NCBI RefSeq assembly: GCF_019443105.1
Contig: NZ_JAHZIJ010000015.1
Span: 51,628 to 115,627, forward strand
Direction of reading: 5' to 3'
Length of the DNA stretch: 64,000 bases
DNA from: Paenibacillus oenotherae
Lineage (GTDB): Bacteria; Bacillota; Bacilli; Paenibacillales; Paenibacillaceae
The translations under genes and the position numbers were made by a program. Positions within the stretch are counted from its first letter, which is position 1. Each line of letters starts with the position of its first letter. Below, piece by piece: positions 43,839-52,658 of this stretch. The notes under the pieces are model-generated. The model saw only the letters and a list, made by a program, of their open reading frames with translations, was not told the DNA's origin and made no database searches.

Positions 43839-45406
43839 CAGGCCATCCCCCGGACAAGTCTTCGGACCCGGGCTTCCAATTCGACGAGACTGAACGGCTT
43901 CGTCAAATAATCGTCGGCGCCAGCTCTCATCGCTTCGGCGACTTCGCGCTCGTCGTCCACGCCGGTTAACATCATGATCAGATAGTCGCGTTTCGGATAA
44001 TCGGCCCTGATTCGGCCCAGCACTTCAGCACCGTTCATTCTCGGCATCATCCGATCCAGAATGAGCAAATATTTGCCTCTCCCTGCGTGCCATGGATCCT
44101 GGAAAAAGTGCTCCCCGTCCTCAAAGCAGCGAATATCGATTTGATTGAGTTCTTCCAAATCCGAAATTTGCTTGGACAGCACGTTGCGCAGAAGAGCATC
44201 ATCGTCCACGATGGCGATGTTCAGCCGTTTCGGCCGCTTGGAATCCTGCATGGCCGACACGACCGCATGAACGTTGTCATCCAACGAGACATCCGGAGCG
44301 ATTGCCGACACCCCGGCGGATACCGTGACGGAGAAGCTGCCCGCAGGATGCTCGTGGACGGAGTCCGCGATCAGCCCTTGCAGCTCTTGAACGAATGGAG
44401 TCGCTTCGTTCTCGCTTCGGCCGGGAAGCCACAGCAGGAATTGATCAGCGAATCCTCTTGCCAATAACTCGTCTTTCCTCAACCGGCTTTGGATCGTAGC
44501 AGCCAACCATTGAAGAAGACGATCGCCGGCCTGGTGCCCGTAACGCTCGTTGATCGCCCCGAACCCGTCGATATCGAGCACCGCGAGCGAACAGCAGGCG
44601 AATGGTTCCCCGGCGAGCGAGAGGCGCTGCAGCTCGTATTGCTGGTGAAGGAAGCTCGTGTTGTATGCGCCCGTCAATTCGTCGAGCAGCAGCAGCTTTA
44701 CGACCTGCTTTCTTTTGCGCAGCAGCCTGCCGACACGTGCGATGAATTCATCCAGATCGATCGGTTTCGGAATAAAATCGTCGACGCCCGCTTCATAAGC
44801 GCGCAATCGTGTTTCTTTATCGATATTGCCGCTCATGAGAACCTTCGGAACGAGACTGACGTCCATATGAGGGGCGATTTGCTGCAAGAAGTCGAAGCCG
44901 CTTTGTTTCATCACAATATCGGAGATGACGCAATCCGGCCTCATCTCGTAAAACCAGGCGAATCCTTTGTCCGGATCGTCGGTCGCGAGCACTAGCCACC
45001 CTTGTCCCTCCAAGACTTCTTTCAGAATCATCAGCAAGTCCAAGTCGTCGTCCACGAGCAGGATGAGCGGTTTGTCCGTCTCGGATTCTTCCTTTCGTTC
45101 GACAGGCAGCGGGGGGTGTTCCGTTTTCGGTTGCGGGGCCTCCTGCGTCGGTATTAGCTGGACGAATATGGACAGCAAGCGCGCCGCTTCCTCCGAAGTC
45201 CAAGTCTTCGTATCCTCTTCCCGGATGTCTGCCAGCAGGTTTTCCGCAATCGTGCTCCATTCCGGCAGTCCGATCGTCCCCGCCGTTCCTTTGATCGAGT
45301 GGACGAACTGGTAGATGTCCCGCTGCGTAATCGGCTCGTTCGAAGAAGTAAATCTGTCATAGGAATCTCGCATCTTGGTATAGAACAGGCGTTGAAATTT
45401 ATCCAT
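43838..45406 (-). CDS. Hpt-REC-degenerate GGDEF-REC signalling protein
   Basis: About 522 residues. An N-terminal Hpt domain carries the phosphorylatable His in VHSIKGTAG. Next is a receiver (LILLVDDDLD, Asp in VISDIV, Lys in FIPKPI), then a GGDEF-like domain, and a C-terminal receiver (IAIVDDDALL, LILDRMMP, LTKPF). In the GGDEF domain the active-site GGDEF is replaced by FADQF (RGFADQF) and the I-site RxxD by RKDE, so diguanylate cyclase activity is unlikely. It may bind c-di-GMP or act only as a phospho-relay, as the degenerate GGDEF protein YdaK does in a Bacillus exopolysaccharide operon. Start at 45406 has AAAGGGA; an ATG at 45427 overlaps the kinase stop. Confidence 0.85.
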   Translation of the reverse strand: MDKFQRLFYTKMRDSYDRFTSSNEPITQRDIYQFVHSIKGTAGTIGLPEWSTIAENLLADIREEDTKTWTSEEAARLLSIFVQLIPTQEAPQPKTEHPPLPVERKEESETDKPLILLVDDDLDLLMILKEVLEGQGWLVLATDDPDKGFAWFYEMRPDCVISDIVMKQSGFDFLQQIAPHMDVSLVPKVLMSGNIDKETRLRAYEAGVDDFIPKPIDLDEFIARVGRLLRKRKQVVKLLLLDELTGAYNTSFLHQQYELQRLSLAGEPFACCSLAVLDIDGFGAINERYGHQAGDRLLQWLAATIQSRLRKDELLARGFADQFLLWLPGRSENEATPFVQELQGLIADSVHEHPAGSFSVTVSAGVSAIAPDVSLDDNVHAVVSAMQDSKRPKRLNIAIVDDDALLRNVLSKQISDLEELNQIDIRCFEDGEHFFQDPWHAGRGKYLLILDRMMPRMNGAEVLGRIRADYPKRDYLIMMLTGVDDEREVAEAMRAGADDYLTKPFSLVELEARVRRLVRGMA

Positions 45407-45423
45407 AGAATCCCTTTCCGTTA

Positions 45424-48414
45424 TCATTCGTCGTCTTGCGGATCGATTGAACAAGCGATGAAATCTTCGCTTACTTTCCATTCCTTGACTTGCAAGCCTT
45501 GATCCTCGAGGATGCTCTTGACCTTGTTCTCGTCTTGATAGGGGAGAACCCAATTTGCCCCCGGGACTTTCTCGCCGAGCATATTGTTGATGAGCCGCAG
45601 CAGCTTTTCTACGTTGAACGGCTTCTGGAGATACTTCTCATTCGGTTTCTCGATAAAATCGGCCGGCTGCTCCAGCACCGATGCGATGATCACGGGCGTC
45701 GTCCGATAGGTTTCATGATTGAGGAGCGAGTGAACGAAATCCCAGCCGGTCTTCGCGCCTCTGAGCTGGAGATCGACGATACAGAGCAGCGGAGCTTCCC
45801 CTTTCGTATGGGCAAGACTGATGATCGCTTCCTCCGCCGTCTCGATGTGCAAGGACGGGTGCTGGTCGTTTTCCAAAGAGGCCGCGATCATGTTGTGCAA
45901 GTTCTCGTCGTCCTCCAGGATAAGAATCCGATTGCTTAACGACTGGATCGGGTAAGCTTCGAACGTAACGGCAAACGTGCTACCCTCTCCTAGTCGAGAT
46001 GTAAACTCGATGCGGCCGCCATGCGCCTCCACGATCTCCTTGACGATGGCAAGTCCCAGTCCCGTGCCTCCGATTTCCCGGCGATCGGTATTATCGACTC
46101 GGTAGAACTTGTCGAACAAGCGGTCTTTTGCTCCTTCGGGGATTCCAAGACCGTAATCCTGGACTTCGATCCGAACGATGTCCCCGGAAGTGACGACTCT
46201 TACGTCGATGCCGGTCGCTTGCGGCGAATATTTGATCGCATTGCTGATTAAGTTATGAAGGACCTGCGTCAATTGGCCTTGATCCGCTTTGACGAAACTC
46301 GCGCGTTCCGAAAGCTCCAGCCTGATTTCATGGCTTTGTTTGCTCTGCCATGTCGCCGCAACCTCTTCGATGAATCTGTCAACGTCGATCGGCACAAGCT
46401 GGAGCTTCAAGTTGCCCGATTCGATCCGCTGAAGATCCAGGAAATCATTGATCAGATTCGACAGCCGGTTCGCCTCTTTGTACACCGTCTCCATGTAAAC
46501 CTTCTGTTTCTCGGGCGTTACTTTCCGATGCAGCAAAATCTCGATGAAGCCGATGACGCTCGCCAGCGGCGTCCGAAGCTCATGTGAAACGATGCTGACA
46601 AATTCGCTCTTGAGCAAATCCGCCTTCTCCTCCTCGGTCCGATCGCGGAAACAAAGCAGATAGCGACTGCCGTGAATTTGATCGTTCAAGGCGCAGCCAT
46701 AGAGCTCGTAATAGCGGACGGCGCCGCTGTTTGAAGCAAACGAGAATTGTTCTCTGAATTCCGACGCTTGACCGCGAATCGCATGCTGGATTTTGTCCGC
46801 GATCGCATGGTCCTGATCGAGCGCGGTGCCCATTTGCACCGGGCCGAACAATTCGACGAATCTGCGGTTCGCGAACAGGACTTCCCCTTGTCCGTTGCAC
46901 ATGATCATGCCTTCCTGGGTGGACGAGAGGATGCCATCGACCAGTTCGCCTTGCTCTTGCAGCGCAAGCTTTTCTTTCTGTAATTCGTCATTCAGGACCG
47001 CGAGCAGTTTCGCGTTTTGCAGCCGATCCTCTTGCGCCAATTGCGCGAAGAAAGCAAGCGAGAATTGTTTGACGAGCGCTTCGGCGACGGACTGGTTATG
47101 CGGCGTACCGGTATGCGAGCCATAGCTGGTCAGCAGCAGAAAACCGGTGACATCGTCTTCTTTGCTATAAAGCGGATAATAATCGTCGTATGCGAACTCG
47201 TAACCGGCGTGCACACCGCGTTCCATGCCGGAAAGCGGCCGCGCACGTCGCAGGTGGTTTTTCTCCGTGATCGCTTTGGCAGCCGGTCCGTAGAGTTCCG
47301 AGATCCGCTCGCCAGGAAGAGATTGCGAATAGCCATAGGTATAAAGGATGTCATACGTACCCGGTTCCCGTTGGTTCTTCAGGACGACCATGGAGCTGTC
47401 GTGCTTCAACACTTCGACTAAAGCAGGGACGGTATGTTGCAGGAACAACGCCATATCCCCGTATCCCGTCAACAACTGCTGATACCAGTTGATGAGCGAA
47501 AGCTGCCGTTCTTTTTCCGTCAGCTTGAGCAGAATTTCTTCCTGCTCTTGCTGCTGTGCGAGGATCTCTTCATTCTGGGCTTCCAGTTCGTCATGCTGTT
47601 CCGATACCAGCCGCAGCTGCGCGTTCAGGTCATTGTCCCGGCGCTCCAATTCGACGGCCATGCGGACGATGCCGTTCGTCAACTGGCCGATTTCGTCCTC
47701 CCTATTCGAGGACGCCAGCACGTTATAGCTGCCGGAACCAATCTCTTCGATCGCCTTTTTGATGAGCAGAACAGGGGAGATGACGTAACGATGAATATAT
47801 CGCAACAGCAGGAAAGCGATGGCGAGAAAACCGATCAAGATGCCGACCTGGATCACGATCAGCATCGTGCTTAACGCTCTCTCTTCCTTCAGCAAAGCGT
47901 GGATGGCCTGCTGCTGCTGCGTGCGGATCGCATCGAATTCGTCTCCGATCTGATTCAAGAGAGGCGTCGTGATCGTCTGGGACAGCGTATTGATTTCGTC
48001 CATTTGCTCTTCTTTTTTGAGCGCAATCCCCTTGTCGATGTTCGAAAAATAGTTCTCCGCCAAGTCGGCGATCCGAGCAATTTGCAGCGAGGTTGCCGTA
48101 TCGCCTTCATATCCTGTTTGCCATGCAGGGAGTGCAGAACGGAACGACTTGCGCGCGTTCTCTTCTTCCGTATGGAACTCTTCGCGTCCATACGCGATAT
48201 ACCCCCGATAGTTCGATGCGACCTTTTGAAAATTCCATTCGACCTCGACGGCTTGTTCCTGCTTGTCGATCTGAGTCTCGATTCGGTCTCTTAAGCCCGA
48301 AAGCCGATTGTAGACCGTGAAATCGATAAGTATGACGACAAGGGAAAACGAAATGAACACGATCCACGACCATCTGGCGATGTTGCTGGCTATGCCTCTT
48401 TTATCCTTATTCAT
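45424..48414 (-). CDS. Hybrid sensor histidine kinase
   Basis: The 996-residue membrane kinase has two transmembrane segments (about 15-35 and 190-212) around an extracellular helical sensor, then a HAMP domain, a coiled coil, a GAF-like and a PAS-like region. HisKA follows with SHELRTPLASV (about residue 608), then the ATPase domain with N box NLISNAIKYSP, G1 DYGLGIP and GTGLGLAIVKEI. A C-terminal receiver ends the protein (ILILEDDENL, VDLQL, LQKPF). It could pass phosphate to the Hpt-REC protein next door and to the stand-alone regulator upstream, which it overlaps by 8 bp. Its ligand is unknown. Confidence 0.9.
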   Translation of the reverse strand: MNKDKRGIASNIARWSWIVFISFSLVVILIDFTVYNRLSGLRDRIETQIDKQEQAVEVEWNFQKVASNYRGYIAYGREEFHTEEENARKSFRSALPAWQTGYEGDTATSLQIARIADLAENYFSNIDKGIALKKEEQMDEINTLSQTITTPLLNQIGDEFDAIRTQQQQAIHALLKEERALSTMLIVIQVGILIGFLAIAFLLLRYIHRYVISPVLLIKKAIEEIGSGSYNVLASSNREDEIGQLTNGIVRMAVELERRDNDLNAQLRLVSEQHDELEAQNEEILAQQQEQEEILLKLTEKERQLSLINWYQQLLTGYGDMALFLQHTVPALVEVLKHDSSMVVLKNQREPGTYDILYTYGYSQSLPGERISELYGPAAKAITEKNHLRRARPLSGMERGVHAGYEFAYDDYYPLYSKEDDVTGFLLLTSYGSHTGTPHNQSVAEALVKQFSLAFFAQLAQEDRLQNAKLLAVLNDELQKEKLALQEQGELVDGILSSTQEGMIMCNGQGEVLFANRRFVELFGPVQMGTALDQDHAIADKIQHAIRGQASEFREQFSFASNSGAVRYYELYGCALNDQIHGSRYLLCFRDRTEEEKADLLKSEFVSIVSHELRTPLASVIGFIEILLHRKVTPEKQKVYMETVYKEANRLSNLINDFLDLQRIESGNLKLQLVPIDVDRFIEEVAATWQSKQSHEIRLELSERASFVKADQGQLTQVLHNLISNAIKYSPQATGIDVRVVTSGDIVRIEVQDYGLGIPEGAKDRLFDKFYRVDNTDRREIGGTGLGLAIVKEIVEAHGGRIEFTSRLGEGSTFAVTFEAYPIQSLSNRILILEDDENLHNMIAASLENDQHPSLHIETAEEAIISLAHTKGEAPLLCIVDLQLRGAKTGWDFVHSLLNHETYRTTPVIIASVLEQPADFIEKPNEKYLQKPFNVEKLLRLINNMLGEKVPGANWVLPYQDENKVKSILEDQGLQVKEWKVSEDFIACSIDPQDDE

Positions 48415-48799
48415 TGTGATTATTTCCTTTGGGAATCAGCTGTTCGACGATATCGAGCAGGTTCAGCGGGCTGAACGGTTTGACTACATAAGTCGTAACG
48501 CCGGCTTGTTTGGCGCGTTCCCGGTCCTTGTCCTGCGCTTTGGCCGTTAACAAAATGACGGGCTTTTCCCGGTTCGGATTGTCGGATCCTCGCAGCCACT
48601 CGCATACCTCGACCCCGGTCATCTCCGGCATCATGAAATCGAGAATGATAAGGTCGAACTCCGCTTGCTCCAATTGCGCTTTCGCTTCGCGGCCGTCGGC
48701 CGCTTCCGCGACCGCGTACCCTTCGTCCGTTAAAGTTTCCGTCAATAAAAAGCGCAAAACCGCTTCGTCTTCCGCGATTAACAGATTGATCATAGTCAT
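48407..48799 (-). CDS. Stand-alone response regulator (receiver only)
   Basis: The 130-residue product is a single receiver domain: LLIAEDEAV with acidic pocket, phosphoacceptor Asp in LIILDFMMPEM, TA in LLTAKAQ and Lys in VVKPFSP. No output domain follows, so it acts as a phosphate sink or by protein contact, like CheY. The start at 48799 (GGAGG eight bases upstream) is better than the longer frame, which begins in non-coding DNA. First gene of the operon through the glycosyltransferase at 41291. Confidence 0.9.
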   Translation of the reverse strand: MTMINLLIAEDEAVLRFLLTETLTDEGYAVAEAADGREAKAQLEQAEFDLIILDFMMPEMTGVEVCEWLRGSDNPNREKPVILLTAKAQDKDRERAKQAGVTTYVVKPFSPLNLLDIVEQLIPKGNNHNE

Positions 48800-49272
48800 T
48801 CGGGTTTCCTCCGTGGACACGTAGTAATGTCGATCATATCTAAGCTTCGACTTTTTTCGCGCGGTTTCCTGCAAATTTAGACAAAATGAACGAAAACGTA
48901 CAAACTCCCAAGCTACGGATTTTTCATGTTTTATTGAAAGCGGGGATGAAAAAAAGGGGGAGGCGATAAGATACCTGCAAATGTGCATGAATTTTGGTTA
49001 CAAGACGCCATAATGGTAACATTCCTGCGATAAGGCATGAATTTGGGGAAGAATCGGCCGTTAAGGAGAAACTGAGGTGAAATACCTGCCCTCTGGCAGG
49101 CATTTCACCTTCATGGGACCAGAAGTGAGCAAAAACTTGCGGTTTCGCATGTTTCGCCTAGCTCGCTCCTCGCATGCCTCGGCGTTTAGGATTGCGGATT
49201 GTACGCTGGCGAGGAGCAGGTCAACAGTCTGATGATCACAGGCACTCCTAGCCTCACCAACAAAATAAATGC
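48800..49272. other. Intergenic region with repeat copy A
   Basis: No gene. It holds the promoter region of the signalling operon (near 48800-48900, not resolved) and a copy of the four-hairpin repeat at 48970-49155. Confidence 0.6.
48970..49155 (+). repeat. Four-hairpin dispersed repeat, copy A
   Basis: CCTGC half-sites at 48974, 49024 and 49085, and a degenerate CTTGC at 49136, give spacings of 50, 61 and 51 bp. Each opens a small palindrome closing with GCATG or GCAGG 6-7 bases later. The intervening sequence (CAAGACGCCATAATGG, CGGCCGTTAAGG) matches copy B. Confidence 0.8.
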
Positions 49273-49324
49273 TTTACAGGACACCTAATGGTGTTATATT
49301 ATGAAACAGGACACTGATTGGTGT
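49273..49324 (+). promoter_or_regulatory. DoxX promoter with two operator-like dyads
   Basis: TTTACA (49273-49278) and TATATT (49295-49300) are spaced 16 bp. The palindrome ACACCTAATGGTGT (49281-49294) fills the spacer exactly. A second, similar dyad ACACTGATTGGTGT (49311-49324) lies 30 bp downstream. This is the layout of a repressed promoter. Confidence 0.65.
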
Positions 49325-49354
49325 CGGATTAAAATAAAAGAAAAGAGGGTTCAA

Positions 49355-49723
49355 ATGTATATACTGACCATCGTTCTTCAAAGCTGGCTGCTTTTCTCCA
49401 TGGCATTCTTCGGCGGAAGCAAGATTGCAGGAGCTGGGCATCAGGTTGAATTGTTTGATTCGATTAAACTTCCCCAATGGTTCCGCGTCATTACTGGCTA
49501 TGTTCAACTTGTTGGATGTGCGGGACTCATTATCGGCTACTGGTACCCGGGGATTGCAGCATGGACCGGAATATTGATTGCTATTATGATGCTATTGGCG
49601 TGTCTCTCGCATTTCAGAGTCAAACATCCGATCGGAAAAGTGATACCGGCCTTATTGAATCTCGCAATAGCTGTGGCAGTAGTCATCTTATTGGCAGACG
49701 AACTGCCTCATCCTTTTGGATAA
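49355..49723 (+). CDS. DoxX-family membrane protein
   Basis: The 122-residue protein has four predicted membrane helices (about 4-20, 45-62, 68-86, 96-113) and the DoxX-like FFGGSKIAGAGHQVELFDSIKLP (in parts) followed by GYVQLVGCAGLIIG. DoxX proteins are small membrane proteins with roles proposed in thiol/oxidative stress or quinone processes; none is established here. The ATG at 49355 has AGAGGG upstream. It is a single gene behind a promoter with two operator-like dyads and ends at the terminator at 49798. Confidence 0.8.
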   Translation: MYILTIVLQSWLLFSMAFFGGSKIAGAGHQVELFDSIKLPQWFRVITGYVQLVGCAGLIIGYWYPGIAAWTGILIAIMMLLACLSHFRVKHPIGKVIPALLNLAIAVAVVILLADELPHPFG

Positions 49724-49797
49724 GTTAAGTTCACACATCCCAGGCAGGGAAGACGAGCTTGTGCGAGATTTATCGCTTCGCTAAGAGCTTAAACACA

Positions 49798-49821
49798 AAC
49801 GGCAGAAATGCCGTTTTTTGT
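49798..49821 (+). terminator. Terminator after the DoxX gene
   Basis: AACGGCA (49798-49804) and TGCCGTT (49809-49815) close a GAAA tetraloop and are followed by T residues. A textbook intrinsic terminator. Confidence 0.85.
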
Positions 49822-50128
49822 TTTACAAGGCATAGGCAGTCAGTCCACGCATGTGAACTGCTTCCAAGAAGATAATGTGCTGAAAAAGCAAGGTTTAGGC
49901 GGGAAGCGACACATGAAAGATGTAGTAAGAGGAGAGGTATTCAAGACCATATTCCTATCGAAGAAGTTGGTTTGTACTCACAATAACGTATTGTATAGCC
50001 ATATGTGCGCATTTGCTCACCATCTTAATAGATGATCCCCTTAGTGGCATCCGCTCTGAACGCTACTTGAACGCGAAGTTCAAACCAATCTGGCCTACAG
50101 CTGCCCGGGCAATGTCTCCACAATCTGA

Positions 50129-50315
50129 ATGCCTGCCAAAGCGCAGGCATTATTGAATTCTGATCTACTGAGGAGCGAATACCTGCCAAGGAGCAGGAAT
50201 TTCGCCGTGTTTTCCCTCTATCGATCAATCCCGCCTACTATTCCTGCGTCCTCGCAGGCTTTCTGCCACCTAACGCTTATTCAGCCCGCAATACCTGCAC
50301 TTTCTCAGGCTTCTT
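50129..50315 (-). repeat. Four-hairpin dispersed repeat, copy D (inverted)
   Basis: CCTGC at 50132, 50182, 50243 and 50294 give spacings of 50, 61 and 51 bp. The reverse complement aligns with copy B (shared AGAAGCCTG and GGCAGGCATT ends). All four palindromes are better preserved than in A or C. Confidence 0.8.
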
Positions 50316-50508
50316 GCTCTACCTGCTGAATTGAAGTTAGTTAGCTGAAGTCAATCCTCATCGAATAAGCACCGCACCATCAGCATTTAACTGAAATTTG
50401 GATACCCCATAGTAGACAGCGAGTAAATTCGAGCGGATCAGAGCTGTTAGCTCCTGGCTCCATAGAGTGTAAAGCCCTTAGCGCACACGCTCCCCGCCGT
50501 TAATTGAA

Positions 50509-50537
50509 TTGACTTTAGACCAATAGATGTCTAAAAT
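50509..50537 (+). promoter_or_regulatory. Sigma-A-type promoter of the YitT gene with inverted repeat
   Basis: TTGACT (50509-50514) and TAAAAT (50532-50537) are 17 bp apart. TTTAGAC (50514-50520) and GTCTAAA (50529-50535) form a dyad overlapping both boxes, a likely operator. Confidence 0.65.
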
Positions 50538-50657
50538 TTTAATGTGAATAATATCCAAAATGTAGTGGCCGTTAAAGAATGGCAATTGCATCGAGCATTT
50601 ATTTGCTAGCCTGTATCATGAATCGGTAACATTCAAATTGATGAAATGAGGTCTAGA

Positions 50658-51527
50658 ATGAAGACAGAGCACAAACAAACTGCAGTATTAAATTTAGCAT
50701 TACGAGGACTCGTCGTCATTATCGGCGCATTTATTACTGCCTATGGCCTTGAAGCGGTATTAATACCGAACAATGTATCGGACGGTGGCGTGACGGGTCT
50801 AAGCATCGTAGGGTCAAAGGCTTTCGGGCTGCCACTCGGCGTTCTGATTGCGGTTCTTAATATCCCATTCGTATATTTAGGTTATAAGCAAATCGGAAAA
50901 AGCTTTGCCGTGTATTCCGTGCTCGGCATTGCTTCACTGGCTGTCGGCACCATCGTTATGCATCATATTGAGCCGATCATCGAAGGGGATACGCTGCTCG
51001 TCACTGTAGTCGGCGGCATCATTATTGGATTGGGAATGGGTCTTGCTCTGCGGAACGGCGGCGCGCTGGACGGGATTGATATGCTGGCGGTATTGCTTTC
51101 CCGGAAGCTGCCTTTCGGAACAAGTGATCTGATCCTGTTCCTGAACGTATTCGTATTCATCGTCGTTTCGGCCGTATTCGGCTTGCAAGGAGCCATCTTA
51201 TCGGGTATTGCCTACTTTATTGCTTCGAAAGTGATACATATCGTCGAGGAAGGCTTGAGCGGAGCCAAAACGTTCAAAATCATTACCAAGCATCCTGAAG
51301 ACATGATCGAGGCCATTCGTGATCGCTTGGGTCGCGGTGCTACATATAGTACGGTGCAAGGCGGATATACGAATGAGCATTTCAAGGAAATCACATGCGT
51401 CATTAACCGTCTGGAAGAACGAAAGATGAAGGAAATTATTAATGAAATTGACGAGGATGCTTTTATAATGGTGTACGAAGTGGCAGAGGTAAAAGGCGGG
51501 AGCTTTAAGAAGAAGGATATCCATTAA
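50658..51527 (+). CDS. YitT-family membrane protein (DUF161/DUF2179)
   Basis: The 289-residue protein has five to six membrane helices in residues 10-200 with family motifs NNVSDGGVTGLS and GGALDGIDMLA, and a C-terminal DUF2179 ferredoxin-like domain (TYSTVQGGYT, then MVYEVAEVKGG). The function of YitT proteins is not established. The ATG at 50658 follows GAGGT at suitable spacing; an ATG at 50646 has none. Promoter at 50509-50537 and terminator at 51556-51597 make it a single-gene unit. Confidence 0.9.
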   Translation: MKTEHKQTAVLNLALRGLVVIIGAFITAYGLEAVLIPNNVSDGGVTGLSIVGSKAFGLPLGVLIAVLNIPFVYLGYKQIGKSFAVYSVLGIASLAVGTIVMHHIEPIIEGDTLLVTVVGGIIIGLGMGLALRNGGALDGIDMLAVLLSRKLPFGTSDLILFLNVFVFIVVSAVFGLQGAILSGIAYFIASKVIHIVEEGLSGAKTFKIITKHPEDMIEAIRDRLGRGATYSTVQGGYTNEHFKEITCVINRLEERKMKEIINEIDEDAFIMVYEVAEVKGGSFKKKDIH

Positions 51528-51555
51528 GTCAAATCAACCACGTCCTATGGTGAAC

Positions 51556-51597
51556 AGCCCCCCAATTGTTAGATCGTGTCTAACGGTTGGGGGGCTG
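51556..51597. terminator. Strong bidirectional hairpin
   Basis: CAGCCCCCCAA and TTGGGGGGCTG form a long stem with an inner TTAGA/TCTAA pairing. It lies between the converging YitT and GntR genes. Confidence 0.75.
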
Positions 51598-51633
51598 CTC
51601 ACCTATAATGGATGTGGTTTTTTTGATCCGATC

Positions 51634-51999
51634 TCAATAAACTTCCTTTAAGAGTTCAAAAACTTCTTCTATCGTGAGACCGAAGGATTTGTAATAGGAG
51701 GTGTCAATGGCCATCTGCTTCAAGATCATTTCATTGCGCTTTTGAAGCATCTCGCGAGGCGAGAGCTCGGCTACAAAACATCCTTTGCCGGTTACGGTGT
51801 AAATCAAACCGAGCCGTTCGAGCTCTTCCCACGCTTTTTTTACGGTAATGATACTGACACGAAGCTCCGTGGCTGCTTGTCGTATCGGTGGCAAGCTGTA
51901 CCCATTGCCTAGTTCACCCTTAAGAATTTGTGCGCTGATTTGTTCAAAAAGCTGCTGGTAGATCGGTTTATCAGAGGTGTTCGAAATTGCAATGTTCAT
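51634..51999 (-). CDS. GntR-family regulator (YhcF-like)
   Basis: The 121-residue repressor has an N-terminal winged HTH (residues about 10-75; IYQQLFEQISAQILKGELG then LPPIRQAATELRVSIITVKKAW) and a short helical C-terminus rather than an effector domain, as in the YtrA/YhcF group that controls ABC-2 transporter operons. The ATG at 51999 overlaps the stop of the permease gene, so it is the last gene of the transporter operon it probably represses. A likely operator lies at 53521-53543 upstream of the ATPase gene. Confidence 0.9.
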   Translation of the reverse strand: MNIAISNTSDKPIYQQLFEQISAQILKGELGNGYSLPPIRQAATELRVSIITVKKAWEELERLGLIYTVTGKGCFVAELSPREMLQKRNEMILKQMAIDTSYYKSFGLTIEEVFELLKEVY

Positions 52000-52658
52000 T
52001 ATATTTCCACTTTCTCAAACCGTTTGATGGCAATATGATAAGCGATAATCGTAAATATCGCAAATATCCCGATGCCCATGATCAGAATCGATAAGTGGGT
52101 TGCCAAACGATCAGTACCCGTTCCTTTGAACAGTTCATATACGTACGAATTCTGTATGCCGAGCCATTCTGCGCCTCCGGCAAACAGCATCGCAGCTGTA
52201 ATGGATGCAACCGCTGCTGCGCCGTATTTAAACGCTGTTTTATAATACATGGATATAAGGATAATATTGAAGATCGCAAGCATGATGAAACATAGTCCCC
52301 AGAAACCTAAGGTTGGTTTGAAGAAATAGTAGGTCAGATCCGGATACAAGCGAATCGTAATCATGCCATATAGCATTGCGACAACAATATGCATGAGTTC
52401 CAGGATTACAATAACGGATACCTTCGCTTTTACAATGTCCCTCTTGGTTACTGGCAGCATGCTTGTGAATATCAGGTCATTCTGAGATTTATACCCTGCA
52501 AACATATTCGGTACCGTGAGAAAACAGAAGTAAAGGACGACAAGGAAATATAACCATGCGGGAATCAGCATTAAAGCGCCTGTCAAAAACGGCAGGATAT
52601 AAAAGAAAGGACTTACGCCGAGCTTTAGTTCTTTCATTAGTAAGTTATACATGCGCAT
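51999..52658 (-). CDS. ABC-2-type transporter permease
   Basis: The 219-residue protein has six predicted membrane segments (about 12-45, 48-70, 84-105, 113-135, 143-165, 190-212) and no nucleotide-binding motif. It overlaps the ATPase gene by 14 bp upstream and the GntR gene downstream, so the three form one operon. Such GntR-controlled transporters often respond to cell-wall antibiotics or handle small lipophilic substrates; the substrate here is unknown. Confidence 0.85.
   Translation of the reverse strand: MRMYNLLMKELKLGVSPFFYILPFLTGALMLIPAWLYFLVVLYFCFLTVPNMFAGYKSQNDLIFTSMLPVTKRDIVKAKVSVIVILELMHIVVAMLYGMITIRLYPDLTYYFFKPTLGFWGLCFIMLAIFNIILISMYYKTAFKYGAAAVASITAAMLFAGGAEWLGIQNSYVYELFKGTGTDRLATHLSILIMGIGIFAIFTIIAYHIAIKRFEKVEI

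Larger units (their letters stand above)
49724..50508. other. Intergenic region with terminator and repeat copy D
   Basis: No gene is supported. The region holds a 40-bp segment (49729-49771) related to 33661-33702, the terminator at 49798-49820 and the inverted repeat copy at 50129-50315. Confidence 0.55.

Noticed and set aside
44817-45260. Frames opposite or within the Hpt-REC-GGDEF protein and kinase
   Set aside because: They overlap conserved receiver and Hpt motifs of the real gene and are codon-bias shadows.
50129-50315. Short palindromes at near-regular spacing, CRISPR-like
   Set aside because: Only four units, with 50/61/51 spacing, poor repeat identity and near copies of the whole array elsewhere. 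It is a dispersed repeat, not a spacer array.
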